DNA from: a virus
Reading direction: 5' to 3' (one strand)
Length of the DNA stretch: 64,000 nt
Virus record (IMG/VR): IMGVR_UViG_3300043399_001325
Span: 1-64,000 of that record
Part shown: piece by piece, positions 31,749-40,422 of the stretch
Numbering within the stretch: position 1 is the stretch's first letter
Layout: each line of letters opens with the position of its first letter
Notes under the pieces: model-generated
Seen by the model: the letters and a program-made list of their open reading frames with translations, nothing else
Database searches by the model: none
Told to the model about the DNA's origin: nothing
Made by a program: the position numbers and the translations under genes

Positions 31749-32618
31749 TTATTTTAAAGCCTTTATTATAAAATTAGCATCAAAGACTTCGTTTAAATTA
31801 TTGTAGGGAAATGAATTCAAATCTTCGAATAAGAAATGCTTTTGATAATTAGAATGCTCAATTTGCCGTTCTACCGTAGGCTTATTTGCAAGAATGTTGG
31901 TGTGCATCTCATATCCAAAAACTTTCGGGCTTGTTGTGACCCATGTAACTACGGAAGGCAATCCCAAGGCAGTTGCAAGGTGCATTGTGCTGCTATCGAT
32001 TAAAAGCCTTTTTTCCGATAATGTTAGCAACACGGCAATACTTCTGATTTCATCAGTTGCCTGTAAAGTGTTTGGAAGCGCCAATTGGTCAGGTCTTTTA
32101 ACATGCACAATAGCATATTGATTTTTAAATTTCTCAATCACTTCCTCGATAATAGGAGAGGGTATGTCCCTTGTCCAAGAATACTTTAACGGCTGATTCA
32201 TCGCACCCCCGTTAGGATGAATTACCATAATGGGCTTGTCCAATTTGTAAAATTGTTGAAAGTATTCCTTTTCTGCTTTTCGCAAAAAGAACTCTGGCAT
32301 TTCCCCATCATATTCCAAACCATAAGTTTCGCACCATATTTTGATAAGATGATTTTGCTCGGTGATGAAGTCGGATGTACTGTATGGGTCAGTAACAAAA
32401 ACCTTGCAGTCTTTTTTTTCAATGTAGTTTTTATGAATCCCAACCAACTGGTCATGCTTGAGTACTTTGTTTACATTTGGGTTTCCGATGAAAATTTCAG
32501 GGTAGTGTGTAACGACAATTATGTTCGCCTTGTTGTATTTCTTTTTGATTGCTTTTAATACTGCCGTTCCGATTATGGACTTTCCGATGCCCCCATCGAT
32601 TTGATAGATTATATTCAT
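31749..32618 (-). CDS. GT9-like glycosyltransferase (heptosyltransferase type)
   Basis: A 289-aa protein with the GT9 layout: IYQIDGGIGKSIIGTAVL near the N-terminus, a central IHPNGGAMNQ segment and LLIDSSTMHLATALGLPSVV near residue 225, the donor-binding loop typical of ADP-heptose and related transferases. No signal peptide. It heads an island with HAD, nucleotidyltransferase, APS kinase-like and sulfotransferase genes. Likely modifies a host surface glycan or a virion glycan. Confidence 0.8.
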   Translation of the reverse strand: MNIIYQIDGGIGKSIIGTAVLKAIKKKYNKANIIVVTHYPEIFIGNPNVNKVLKHDQLVGIHKNYIEKKDCKVFVTDPYSTSDFITEQNHLIKIWCETYGLEYDGEMPEFFLRKAEKEYFQQFYKLDKPIMVIHPNGGAMNQPLKYSWTRDIPSPIIEEVIEKFKNQYAIVHVKRPDQLALPNTLQATDEIRSIAVLLTLSEKRLLIDSSTMHLATALGLPSVVTWVTTSPKVFGYEMHTNILANKPTVERQIEHSNYQKHFLFEDLNSFPYNNLNEVFDANFIIKALK

Positions 32619-32621
32619 AGT

Positions 32622-32846
32622 TTAGTCTTTTTTGTTGTCAGTTCCTTTTAATCCAAAATTTGACAATTTGTACCATGCTCTTTCGTGTAGTAGGTAAATT
32701 ATAGGTTTTACACACATTTCCGTAACGCCTATACTTCCTGCAACCCAAAAATTACCTGTAAAAAAATAAGAAATTAGGCACGTTTGAAGTGTGCCTAACA
32801 TCCTATAAGTGATTGCTTTTGCTATATGCCTTTTAAAATGTACCAT
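32622..32846 (-). CDS. DUF2061 small membrane protein
   Basis: A 74-aa protein matching DUF2061: KAITYRMLGTLQTCLISYFF, TGNFWVAGSIG, then IIYLLHERAWYKLSNFG. Two membrane spans. DUF2061 genes are often found near sulfate-activation genes in bacteria, in my memory, and here an APS-kinase-like gene lies four genes away. ATG 32846 is used; a longer frame would overlap the HAD gene further. Confidence 0.75.
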   Translation of the reverse strand: MVHFKRHIAKAITYRMLGTLQTCLISYFFTGNFWVAGSIGVTEMCVKPIIYLLHERAWYKLSNFGLKGTDNKKD

Positions 32847-33183
32847 CTTTGAACCCTTTATTTCTCCTGATATTAATGCCAACTGCTTTTTTATCGGAGC
32901 TGCCTTCAGGGATATCATTTATCACATATCTTGTGCCTCTTCCGATTTCCATTAGCAAAGTGTGGTACTTAACACCAATCTTTTCAAGTTCTTCTTTGGT
33001 GTAATCTTCCAAAACCTTCGGTCTTGCAGTTGTAATAACGATATGAGAACCTTTGTCAAACTCAGAATTAACTTTGTCAATAACATCTTGAATTGGCTCT
33101 ACATCCAAACTCAACATTAATGAGAATGGTCGGTACTTTACAAGAGTGCCATCAATATCTACAAAATAAGTGTCATTTTTCAT
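32833..33183 (-). CDS. HAD-superfamily phosphatase-like protein
   Basis: A 116-aa short HAD protein: FVDIDGTLV at 7-15 (nucleophile Asp9), IVITTARP near 48-55 and a C-terminal INDIPEG segment (Asp). Short HAD proteins of this type occur in sugar-phosphate and nucleotide-sugar pathways and as polynucleotide 3' phosphatases. The glycan-island context favours a sugar phosphate. Stop and start overlap with both neighbours. Confidence 0.75.
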   Translation of the reverse strand: MKNDTYFVDIDGTLVKYRPFSLMLSLDVEPIQDVIDKVNSEFDKGSHIVITTARPKVLEDYTKEELEKIGVKYHTLLMEIGRGTRYVINDIPEGSSDKKAVGINIRRNKGFKDGTF

Positions 33184-33641
33184 TACAACTCTCCTTTTTC
33201 TCTCATTTTTTCCCTGATTTTAGTGGCGGAGATTTCCGCTATATTAACAGGTGGAACATGCTCGATAATGTCATATCCGACTCCTCTACCAAACTCTACC
33301 GAACAAATGTCGGGGATTATCATTACCTTAACGGTAGGCAGCCCTGCATTTGAATTTTCATAATTCAAGTCAAAATAGTGTTCTTCAATTTTTTGTCTTA
33401 CTTCTTCAGCGGTGAAGGGGTTTTTTTCATCTACCTCGCCATCCCTAACGCAAACCAAAACATTTTTACCCTCAGCCATAGCCTGAGCAAATAAATTCGT
33501 GTGAGCTACGTGTAGGGGCTGAAATCTACCAATGAACATAGCATATTGATTTGGCTTAGGCTCTAACGATGATTTTACGTGTACAACCTTTCTCCAAGTG
33601 TCTTTTTCCAAGACTTCTTTTAATGAATCGTTGATTTCCAT
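33183..33641 (-). CDS. Cytidylyltransferase/NMN-adenylyltransferase-like protein
   Basis: A 152-aa nucleotidyltransferase: AMFIGRFQPLHVAHTNLF (35-52) carries the HxxH motif (HVAH) and ISATKIREKM near the end is the ISxTxxR motif. The family includes NadM-type and cytidylyltransferase enzymes that activate NMN, glycerol-P or sugars. Substrate is unknown; the island suggests nucleotide-sugar formation. ATG 33641 leaves a 7-bp gap to the upstream gene. Confidence 0.75.
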   Translation of the reverse strand: MEINDSLKEVLEKDTWRKVVHVKSSLEPKPNQYAMFIGRFQPLHVAHTNLFAQAMAEGKNVLVCVRDGEVDEKNPFTAEEVRQKIEEHYFDLNYENSNAGLPTVKVMIIPDICSVEFGRGVGYDIIEHVPPVNIAEISATKIREKMREKGEL

Positions 33642-33648
33642 GCCCAGA

Positions 33649-33981
33649 TTAATAAATGTTAGCGATATTTTTCTCAACGATAATTTCTCTCGCATCGCAA
33701 ACAACGTGATGCTTAACACCTACACCTTCAAATTTTTCCGAAAAGGTTCTTGATTTACAATTAATGATGATTTCAGAAACAAAAAACTCGTTTCCATTTA
33801 AAATTAATCTCCATTTTTGTGTGCCATCGGTATCGTTGTTGTTGTACCGAATTCTTACCAAAGTCGTTTCATTCTCTTTTTTGAAGAGGACTTTTCTTCC
33901 TTCGGAAATCATTTTCTGAATTTGTTTCACCTGATTACCCATGCCTAAATCGTTAGAGGGATTTTGACTTGTTGATTCCAT
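33649..33981 (-). CDS. Hypothetical 110-aa protein in the glycan island
   Basis: A soluble protein with beta-rich C-terminal part (NGNEFFVSEIIINCKS, VKHHVVCDAREIIVEKN). No catalytic signature. It overlaps the APS-kinase-like gene by 29 bp and is translated in the same operon. Confidence 0.5.
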   Translation of the reverse strand: MESTSQNPSNDLGMGNQVKQIQKMISEGRKVLFKKENETTLVRIRYNNNDTDGTQKWRLILNGNEFFVSEIIINCKSRTFSEKFEGVGVKHHVVCDAREIIVEKNIANIY

Positions 33982-34462
33982 TTTCTTGTTGTTTTTGTTG
34001 TTGATTAAATTTGTATGTTTCTATTTTCCAAAGAAGGTCATTAAGGCTCTCAAATTCACTTACATTTGTAGTGTCGATTTCAATAAAATCTTCGGTTGGT
34101 TTTTGATAATCTGCGGTATGGTACATTTCCCTACCACGAACATCGTTTGTGTGAACGTAAATTTCAATAACGTTGTGGGTTTTCTTCAAATCATCTCTCA
34201 TGTCCTTGTATGGAGCAACCATTGAAATTATCACATCATATCGTGCGTATTCATCCAAATACTTAGCAATGGCAAAGCCTTGACCAATATTGATTCTTCT
34301 TCCGTTTTCGGAGTAATCTTGATTATTGTTGATTTTTCTTAAATCATCGCCATCAACGATAAAAACTTCTTTACTTGGCTTGGATTCAATCAATGCCTTT
34401 CTTAGCCAATTTGCTAAAGTGGTCTTGCCTGAATGTGGCTGACCCGTGAACAAATAAATCAT
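33953..34462 (-). CDS. APS (adenylylsulfate) kinase-like protein
   Basis: A 169-aa P-loop kinase: IYLFTGQPHSGKTTLANWL (P-loop 7-15) and VFIVDGDDLRKINNNQDYSE (36-52), the DGDxxR segment of APS kinase, with GRRINIGQG following. APS kinase makes PAPS, the sulfuryl donor. With the sulfotransferase immediately upstream, a PAPS supply and use pair is likely. The C-terminal Gln-rich tail is unusual. ATP sulfurylase is not encoded here, so APS would come from the host. Confidence 0.75.
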   Translation of the reverse strand: MIYLFTGQPHSGKTTLANWLRKALIESKPSKEVFIVDGDDLRKINNNQDYSENGRRINIGQGFAIAKYLDEYARYDVIISMVAPYKDMRDDLKKTHNVIEIYVHTNDVRGREMYHTADYQKPTEDFIEIDTTNVSEFESLNDLLWKIETYKFNQQQKQQENGINKSKSL

Positions 34463-34465
34463 ATC

Positions 34466-35287
34466 TTAAACGTAATTAAATTTGTCAAAAAACCACTTAT
34501 ATGTATTCTTGATTTTGGCACACAACTCGTAGCCTAACACATCCATAAAGTCATCATCTAACTTTTCGAACTTAGGTCTAAGAGTGTGGTCTCCGTAGAT
34601 GCCGTGAATTTCATCGTTTTCTTTCGTGTATTGAGTGATATTCTCAAAGTCATGACCTTCGTAGTTAGGCAGCCCTAAATAGTCATAAAAACGCTTCATT
34701 TCGATTTCTGGGTTTGACATTAAGTCCTCATATCGAATGAATAAGATGTGTTTGTCCAGTCCTTGTTGAAATATATCTCTTAATCGGTCTAAGGATATCC
34801 CTACTGGAATACCGCTTGCCCATATATCTACCCTCTTGTCGACGGTAGTACCTTGAAGTTGAGAAGGGTCTTGAATGAAGTTTTGTTTGTGTGGGTTTTT
34901 TCGGAAGTTTTTCTCCATAGATGCGTAGATTGCTCTAACATCACGAACCATACAAATGATTTTTGGATTAGGGTAAAGCATGTTAGCAAAAGCATAGTGT
35001 ACACCCCAACCTCTATTTTTGTCCAAAACGTATGGTTTGTTGGTTAATGCGTCAAAATATGCTTTGTAACCTTCACGGCAAAAGTTAAGAAATGCCTTTT
35101 CCATTTCTTTTGGGTCTTGAGCCTTGAATTCTGGAGAATGATGGTAGCTATTCCTTGCGCCAAACAACAATTCTAAAGCACCACTTGTGGGGGTGCAATA
35201 GAATTCAGGGTTTTGTGCTACAATATTTTGAAACAAGGTTGAGCCTGCTCTTGGTAAAGAGGAATTATAAAATATTTTCTTGTCCAT
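34466..35287 (-). CDS. PAPS-dependent sulfotransferase
   Basis: A 273-aa protein with the 5'-phosphosulfate-binding loop SLPRAGSTLFQNIV (10-23) and the 3'-phosphate-binding Arg region IICMVRDVRAIYASME, plus a C-terminal IRYEDLMSNPEIEMKRFYDYLGL, the standard sulfotransferase plan. It lacks a TM segment, so acts in the host cytoplasm. Substrate unknown, probably a glycan. ATG 35287 is chosen; the longer frame from 35323 runs through the promoter-like sequence. Confidence 0.85.
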   Translation of the reverse strand: MDKKIFYNSSLPRAGSTLFQNIVAQNPEFYCTPTSGALELLFGARNSYHHSPEFKAQDPKEMEKAFLNFCREGYKAYFDALTNKPYVLDKNRGWGVHYAFANMLYPNPKIICMVRDVRAIYASMEKNFRKNPHKQNFIQDPSQLQGTTVDKRVDIWASGIPVGISLDRLRDIFQQGLDKHILFIRYEDLMSNPEIEMKRFYDYLGLPNYEGHDFENITQYTKENDEIHGIYGDHTLRPKFEKLDDDFMDVLGYELCAKIKNTYKWFFDKFNYV

Positions 35288-35312
35288 AAAAAAGTTAGTT
35301 TCTTGGTGTATG

Positions 35313-35345
35313 TAAAGATACAAAAAAAGCCAGAATCAAAATAAC
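35313..35345 (-). promoter_or_regulatory. Candidate promoter of the sulfotransferase operon
   Basis: On the minus strand TTTG is followed after 16 bp by TATCTTTA (35313-35320), one base off TAnnTTTG, about 26 bases before ATG 35287. Lies in the 72-bp gap above the gene. Confidence 0.45.
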
Positions 35346-35359
35346 TCTCGCATTTTTTA

Positions 35360-35674
35360 TTAATTGTTTTGCAAATTGGCGTGTGCCGTTCTTAGCTCAT
35401 CGATTAACTCATCGATTTTTGTTTTCAAATCGGCTGCATCTTCTCCTTTAATGGAAAATCCTTTTTTAGACATATAACGAATGTCGGAATGATTAAAGAT
35501 ATTGATTGCATGATAATTTTGCTCCGCATCGCTATCTGTAGGTTTTTTTGACCAAATATCCGTTACTAATGGCTGAACTTTTGTCAAATTGGTTGTTTTG
35601 ACTTTTACCGAGAACTCGTCGCTATTAATTTGGGTTTCTCCATACCCAAAAATATGAATTGTGAAATTTTTCAT
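35360..35674 (-). CDS. Hypothetical 104-aa protein above the sulfation island
   Basis: A soluble protein (MKNFTIHIFGYGETQINSDEF..), with two strands at the start and helical end (LKTKIDELIDELRTAHANLQ). HINIFNHSDIRYMSKKGF-like middle. Followed by a 72-bp gap and a promoter. Common as a small gene beside phage fibre genes; function unknown. Confidence 0.55.
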   Translation of the reverse strand: MKNFTIHIFGYGETQINSDEFSVKVKTTNLTKVQPLVTDIWSKKPTDSDAEQNYHAINIFNHSDIRYMSKKGFSIKGEDAADLKTKIDELIDELRTAHANLQNN

Positions 35675-35688
35675 TTTTTTTTATTTTT

Positions 35689-37548
35689 TTAAGTCAAAAT
35701 TTGAACTCCTGAAATGTGGGCAACCCACTTTATAAGGTTATTATTAGGTGATGTGCCTACAATTCTTAAACTACCTCCACTGGCAGAAATGGTAACGGAA
35801 AAAGAAGGGCTATGGAATTTTTCAATATTATTTTGATATAATATTTGTGCCGAGCCTGATGTGTTAGATGCAACGACATAATCCAAAGAACTACTAACTT
35901 GCCCTACACTATCATCAAACCCAAGTGTTTTAATAGTTATTAAAAGAACATAACCATCAGGGATATTAAATAATAATGATGCTCCATCTAAATACAAGTC
36001 AGTATTTCCTGCCGTTGAATTTGAGTTAAATGCCGTTGCATCTATTTGCTGAACATCACCATTAGTAGTAATACATCCTGACGCATGCGCTCTCTCTCCA
36101 TACCTGAACGCTTTAGCAGCAACCCCCCCTAAAATAGAAGAGTATTGCCCACAAGCAGTGTTTTCTTTTCCACCTACCACTAAAGCTAAATCACAGTTTG
36201 CAACATTATCCGTTCCTCCACCGATGAAAGTAAGTCTACAATTGCTATAGTTATTGTATCCACCTACAATCGAATTCAATTCCCCAAAAGCTCTGTTTGA
36301 AAACCCACCACCAACAAAGCCATAACAATTTCGTGCGTAGTTGCTTTTACCCCCACCAGTGAAGCTATAGTCCCCTCTTGTTGTGTTAATATATCCCCCA
36401 CCAATGAAACTAAAACATCCCAATGCAGTGTTACAATATCCGTTTCCGACAAAACTAAAACATCCCGATGCAGTGTTACATTGCCCATTTAATATAGTAG
36501 AATAATTTCCTGATGAATTATGGTTAAGCCCATTTATAACCACCCCATACTGAGATGAAGATGTGTTATCTCTTCCATTTCCGACAAAACTATATAATCC
36601 AGATGCGCTATTGCATTTTCCATTTACAACTGAACTAAAATTGTAAGATGCGGTGTTAAAATATCCGTTTCCGACTGAACTATAACCTCCAGATGCGGTA
36701 TTTTGTTGCCCCCCAGCAACGGAACTACAATATCCTGATGCGGTATTATAACGACCTGCGCCAACGAAACTATTATATCCTGATGCGGTATTACAATACC
36801 CCCCACCAACGAAACTGCTGCCTCCTGATGCGGTGTTTAAATAACCTCCACCAATTGAACTAAAACTGCATGATGCGGTATTGTATCGTCCGCCACCAAC
36901 TGAACTAAAACCGCATGATGCGGTATTACAAAACCCTCCACCAACGGAACTATAATTTCCTGATGCGGTATTATAAAGCCCTCCAACAACTGAAGATGCT
37001 AATCCTGAAACTGTATTTGAAACCCCTGCACCAATAAAAGATTCATTGCAAGACATAGTGTTGCATTGCCCCGACACAATTGCGGAAGCCGTTATACCAT
37101 ATGCTACGGAATTACAATTACCAGCACCTATAAAAGCACTATAACCACCATTACTGTTATATGAACCAGCTCCAATGAAAGCCCTTCCCCCATTAACAGT
37201 GTTATTGTACCCTGAGCCAATAATAGCGTTTGTCCCTACATTACAATTGCTTGACCCACCCACGATAGAGTTGTAGAGTCCGCCAACGTAGTTGTTTACA
37301 CCGCCTGAAATAGACCCATTATTACCACTGGCAACATTATTCCCTGTTTTTGGGATTATGGAGTCGCCTTGGTCATATTCGTATGGACTATTACCCCCTA
37401 AATTACTTACGTAATTTGATAAAGGTTCGGTATTTCCTTGAACGTCTTTAAGCATTAAAACGCCTGTAACACCATCTACAAAAACAGCCAAGCTATTTCC
37501 TTCGGGAGATGTTATGTTATATGGTTGTGATTTAGTTACAGTTCCCAT
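35689..37548 (-). CDS. YadA-head-like repeat spike protein
   Basis: A 619-aa protein. An N-terminal ~45-residue domain (NSLAVFVDGVTGVLMLKD) is shared with the next gene. Residues ~85-490 form a long run of 15-residue repeats like NTASGGYSSVGNG and SSVGGGFCNTASCGF, the left-handed beta-helix head motif of trimeric autotransporter adhesins, also seen in phage fibres. Many repeats carry Cys, unusual for this fold. The C-terminal ~120 residues form a beta-rich cap. Probable trimeric spike. Confidence 0.75.
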   Translation of the reverse strand: MGTVTKSQPYNITSPEGNSLAVFVDGVTGVLMLKDVQGNTEPLSNYVSNLGGNSPYEYDQGDSIIPKTGNNVASGNNGSISGGVNNYVGGLYNSIVGGSSNCNVGTNAIIGSGYNNTVNGGRAFIGAGSYNSNGGYSAFIGAGNCNSVAYGITASAIVSGQCNTMSCNESFIGAGVSNTVSGLASSVVGGLYNTASGNYSSVGGGFCNTASCGFSSVGGGRYNTASCSFSSIGGGYLNTASGGSSFVGGGYCNTASGYNSFVGAGRYNTASGYCSSVAGGQQNTASGGYSSVGNGYFNTASYNFSSVVNGKCNSASGLYSFVGNGRDNTSSSQYGVVINGLNHNSSGNYSTILNGQCNTASGCFSFVGNGYCNTALGCFSFIGGGYINTTRGDYSFTGGGKSNYARNCYGFVGGGFSNRAFGELNSIVGGYNNYSNCRLTFIGGGTDNVANCDLALVVGGKENTACGQYSSILGGVAAKAFRYGERAHASGCITTNGDVQQIDATAFNSNSTAGNTDLYLDGASLLFNIPDGYVLLITIKTLGFDDSVGQVSSSLDYVVASNTSGSAQILYQNNIEKFHSPSFSVTISASGGSLRIVGTSPNNNLIKWVAHISGVQILT

Positions 37549-37556
37549 GTTTTTTT

Positions 37557-38162
37557 TTAAATTTTTATTACCGTTAGTATTACCGATGGAATTTCAGGGT
37601 ATGGAATAACCAAGTTGGCTGGTTCGGCTACAATCTTAATGTTTGTTGTAGGCGTGAGCCAAACAAGTTCTGCATTTTCTCCAGCATTCAATTGAACAAT
37701 AAAGTTCCAAGCAGCAACAATTTTTGATTGGTTGGCGTTCCCCATCATAGTTACTTTAGTATTACTATGAGGTACATCAAAACCATTTTTTCGCAACCAA
37801 ATATCTATTGCAACCACTCCACTACCAGAAACTCTGTCTAATTGTGCTGAAAATTGAATGTTATAATAACCTGTTTGAGCAACGGTTATTTTTGTATCGT
37901 TAATTATCGAAACTCCATTAGAAACGTCAGTCATGTTGTACTTCATCGGAGTAGGGATATTATCTCCTGAAGCGGTTTGTGTTGTTGTGTCGTAAAAAGA
38001 GCCAAAAACACCTGTTTCTGGAATGTAATTTGTTATTGGTTCGGTATTCCCTAAAGCGTCTTTTAAAATAAGTCTATTAGTAATTCCATCTACAAAAACA
38101 GCAAGGCTATTTCCTTGTGGGGAAAATACGTTAGATGCCTGTGATTTATAGACTGAACTCAT
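37557..38162 (-). CDS. Second spike protein with TNF/C1q-like head
   Basis: A 201-aa protein. The first ~45 residues (SPQGNSLAVFVDGITNRLIL) match those of the 619-aa spike, so both attach to the same virion site. The rest (TGYYNIQFSAQLDRVSGSG..IDIWLRKNGFDVPHS) is a jelly-roll of the TNF/C1q kind, found in phage receptor-binding proteins. It is 8 bp upstream of the large spike gene. Confidence 0.75.
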   Translation of the reverse strand: MSSVYKSQASNVFSPQGNSLAVFVDGITNRLILKDALGNTEPITNYIPETGVFGSFYDTTTQTASGDNIPTPMKYNMTDVSNGVSIINDTKITVAQTGYYNIQFSAQLDRVSGSGVVAIDIWLRKNGFDVPHSNTKVTMMGNANQSKIVAAWNFIVQLNAGENAELVWLTPTTNIKIVAEPANLVIPYPEIPSVILTVIKI

Positions 38163-38169
38163 GTTTTTT

Positions 38170-38535
38170 TTAAAATATTTTATCCCAGAACTTTAAAATA
38201 AAAGTCCAAAAAACACCTACCGCAACACCTCCACCAACAAGTTTTGCTTTGAAGGCTTTGTCATTTTCGATATACTTATCATGCTCATCGACTTTGTGCA
38301 AGATGTTGATATGTTTACAATCATCGATGAACTTTTTGTTTTCTTTCACTTGTTCGACCAAACCAATCTGTCCATAAGCTGAGTCACCTATGATGGTTGT
38401 GTTTAGCTTCTCGCAAGTTTTGTCAACAGAATCTACCTTTTTAGTCAATTCCGTTAGTGTTGTTTTTATAAAATGTATATCAGTTGCGCTGACGGTTATG
38501 GTTTCTTGGGCTTTTTTTGTTCTTGTTAAAGCCAT
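38170..38535 (-). CDS. C-anchored coiled-coil protein, XhlA-like plan
   Basis: A 121-aa protein: helical coil (FIKTTLTELTKKVDSVDKTCEKLN), a charged middle and a C-terminal TM (LVGGGVAVGVFWTFILKFW, about 100-118). This plan resembles hemolysin XhlA-type phage proteins, but a virion or spike-anchoring role is also possible since it directly precedes the spike genes. Confidence 0.55.
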   Translation of the reverse strand: MALTRTKKAQETITVSATDIHFIKTTLTELTKKVDSVDKTCEKLNTTIIGDSAYGQIGLVEQVKENKKFIDDCKHINILHKVDEHDKYIENDKAFKAKLVGGGVAVGVFWTFILKFWDKIF

Positions 38536-38546
38536 ATTTTAAAAAT

Positions 38547-38948
38547 TTATATTCCTACACCTAAACTTTCTAACTGTTTCGCCAAAGTAACATTTTTCAC
38601 ATTTTTGTTTCCGACATAATAAGACAAAAATATTTGCTCTTTATGTTTTAATATGAATGCATTCGCTTCAAGTGGTGAAACATTAGCCTCTTCTGAGAAA
38701 TTAACGATACATTGACCTAAAAACGGAGTAGCGAGTTGTTCGTATCCTAAAAAGTCAATTTTTTTGTCCATAATTTCAAGAAAAGTAACGGTTTCAACTA
38801 CGGAGAAATCATTACACATTTCATATTTCACATGCCCTTCTTCGGTTATGCTAACTTTGATTTGAACGTTGTCGGATGATTGGTTGAATTTTTTAGCATA
38901 TTTGTTCAACCCAGTCATCATAATTTTTTTGACAATACCATGTATCAT
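38547..38948 (-). CDS. Hypothetical 133-aa protein
   Basis: A soluble protein (MIHGIVKKIMMTGLNKYAKK..), strands at QIKVSITEEGHVKYEM then helices. No membrane span, which is unusual among its neighbours. No recognised family. Confidence 0.5.
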   Translation of the reverse strand: MIHGIVKKIMMTGLNKYAKKFNQSSDNVQIKVSITEEGHVKYEMCNDFSVVETVTFLEIMDKKIDFLGYEQLATPFLGQCIVNFSEEANVSPLEANAFILKHKEQIFLSYYVGNKNVKNVTLAKQLESLGVGI

Positions 38949-38983
38949 TTTGTTGTTTATTAAAGTTTCTTGTGTAAAAATAA

Positions 38984-39544
38984 TTATTTTAAACCAAAAA
39001 GTCCAAAGAGTTTTGGGTATTTGGCTTTAAATTTTTCGAATGGCTTGTCCAAGTTATACTCCCGTAAAAGGTCAGTTGAATAAGTGAACGATTCTTTGTC
39101 AAATTTCAATGTAGTAGGTATGCCTAAAAAGACTACCTTAACTTCGCCAGATACTTGAATATCGATTGGTTTTCTTTCAGCAACATCTTTCAAAAATGGA
39201 AGCAACGCAGTCTTGGTTTCTGCAATGTTGATGCTTCCTTGCCCAACTACTTCAAAAGTTGAATTAGGCTGAATCATAATCGATGTATCGCTTGCCGTGT
39301 TAGCAAACTGTTTGTCTTTGAAGAATAAATCAATGTCGTATGCTTTAACCTCAACTTGGAAGTTTGACCTATTGGTCAAAGCAAAAGTAGCCTCCACTTT
39401 AACGTTTTCATTATCAACGCTAATTATTTTGAAATCCTTTAGGTTGTAGTCGTAATTTAATGCCAAATCTACTTGGTATCTAAAATACCGATATAACCCA
39501 AATCCAGCGAGTGCAACACCACCAATTAATAAAACCTTTTTCAT
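38984..39544 (-). CDS. LEA/WHy-like domain with N-terminal TM
   Basis: A 186-aa protein: TM at about 4-17 (VLLIGGVALAGFGLYRYF), then a beta domain with the LEA type 2 (WHy) rhythm: FKIISVDNENVKVEATFALTN, ..VEVKAYDIDLFFKDKQFA.., SINIAETKTALLPF. Such domains are often periplasmic or stress proteins. In the virion it could face outward or inward from the membrane. Overlaps the next upstream gene by 4 bp. Confidence 0.6.
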   Translation of the reverse strand: MKKVLLIGGVALAGFGLYRYFRYQVDLALNYDYNLKDFKIISVDNENVKVEATFALTNRSNFQVEVKAYDIDLFFKDKQFANTASDTSIMIQPNSTFEVVGQGSINIAETKTALLPFLKDVAERKPIDIQVSGEVKVVFLGIPTTLKFDKESFTYSTDLLREYNLDKPFEKFKAKYPKLFGLFGLK

Positions 39545-40062
39545 TTTCTTTTGATTAAAATTATTCCCAAAGCAAGTAAAACCACTATCCCACCAGCAAT
39601 TACCCTTTGTCTTACCATTTTTTTGGTTTGCTCTTGTATTCTTAACTTATCTTGTTCTTGGTATCCTTGCAAAATCGTGTTGATTTGCTCGGTTTTCACC
39701 TCGTTTATTTTTGATTCACAACCTTTTTTGTTGAACTCATCTTTATACTGCTTTATAAGCTGCTGAGATATAGCAACTGACTGACTGCTTCCTTGTTTTA
39801 ACGCAACATCAATAGCAGACTGCATCAATCCTATTTTCATTTCAAGGTCGAAGCAAGTGTCTTTCAAATTATCCACCCCACACCCTGATTCTAAATACTG
39901 TTTTTTAAGGGTATCATAGAAACTAAGTTGTTTGATTTCTGTGGGTCGTAAATTTGACTTTAACCGATATAATTCAAGCATCTTGAGGTAGTTTAGCTTA
40001 TCACCACAAGCATACTTACCCATCTTTTCAAAACTCGATAAAGGATTTACATACTCAGCCAT
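39541..40062 (-). CDS. C-anchored membrane protein
   Basis: A 173-aa protein with a mostly helical body (four Cys near 50-65 and 120) and a C-terminal TM (VIAGGIVVLLALGIILI) followed by KRK. Positively charged residues flank the TM. No homologous family known to me. Possibly related to the 40066 protein by shared Cys-rich helical style (both have CxDLE, KGCESK or KRCRDF). Confidence 0.55.
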   Translation of the reverse strand: MAEYVNPLSSFEKMGKYACGDKLNYLKMLELYRLKSNLRPTEIKQLSFYDTLKKQYLESGCGVDNLKDTCFDLEMKIGLMQSAIDVALKQGSSQSVAISQQLIKQYKDEFNKKGCESKINEVKTEQINTILQGYQEQDKLRIQEQTKKMVRQRVIAGGIVVLLALGIILIKRK

Positions 40063-40065
40063 TTT

Positions 40066-40422
40066 TTACTTTTTTGACGGAATTAATAAATACAAAGAAG
40101 TCAATAAGACTACACCACCCAAGGCAATATAAACAAGTTGCTCTCTATTTTTTTTCGGAATGATTTCAGATTCTTGTTTTGAAGCTAATTCTGTTTGAAT
40201 TTTACCTCCTTCTTGAATCCTTGTCATTTCAATGAAATCCCTGCATCTCTTTCCTTTAAAAGCAAACTCTAAACCAGTTTTCCAACTCTCCATCTTATTT
40301 ATAAGACCACTATTGGGGTTCGGCACTCGACGCAAATTGACAATCTCAGACATAATGTTTGAGATATGCTCATCCAAATCAAAGCAGTTGGAATTCAAAG
40401 GATATTTTTGCTCTAAAGTCAT
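40066..40422 (-). CDS. C-anchored membrane protein
   Basis: A 118-aa protein with CFDLDEHISNIMSEIVNLRR, GKRCRDFIEM and a C-terminal TM (QLVYIALGGVVLLTSLYLLIP) with a basic tail. The helical Cys body resembles the 39541 product, suggesting duplication. It overlaps the 40419 gene by 4 bp. Confidence 0.55.
   Translation of the reverse strand: MTLEQKYPLNSNCFDLDEHISNIMSEIVNLRRVPNPNSGLINKMESWKTGLEFAFKGKRCRDFIEMTRIQEGGKIQTELASKQESEIIPKKNREQLVYIALGGVVLLTSLYLLIPSKK

Noticed and set aside
36276-36809. Minus-frame ORFs inside the YadA-like spike
   Set aside because: Repeat-driven shadow frames of the spike repeats.
35689-37548. Host trimeric autotransporter adhesin
   Set aside because: No signal peptide or C-terminal YadA anchor; shares its N-terminus with a neighbouring phage-like spike.
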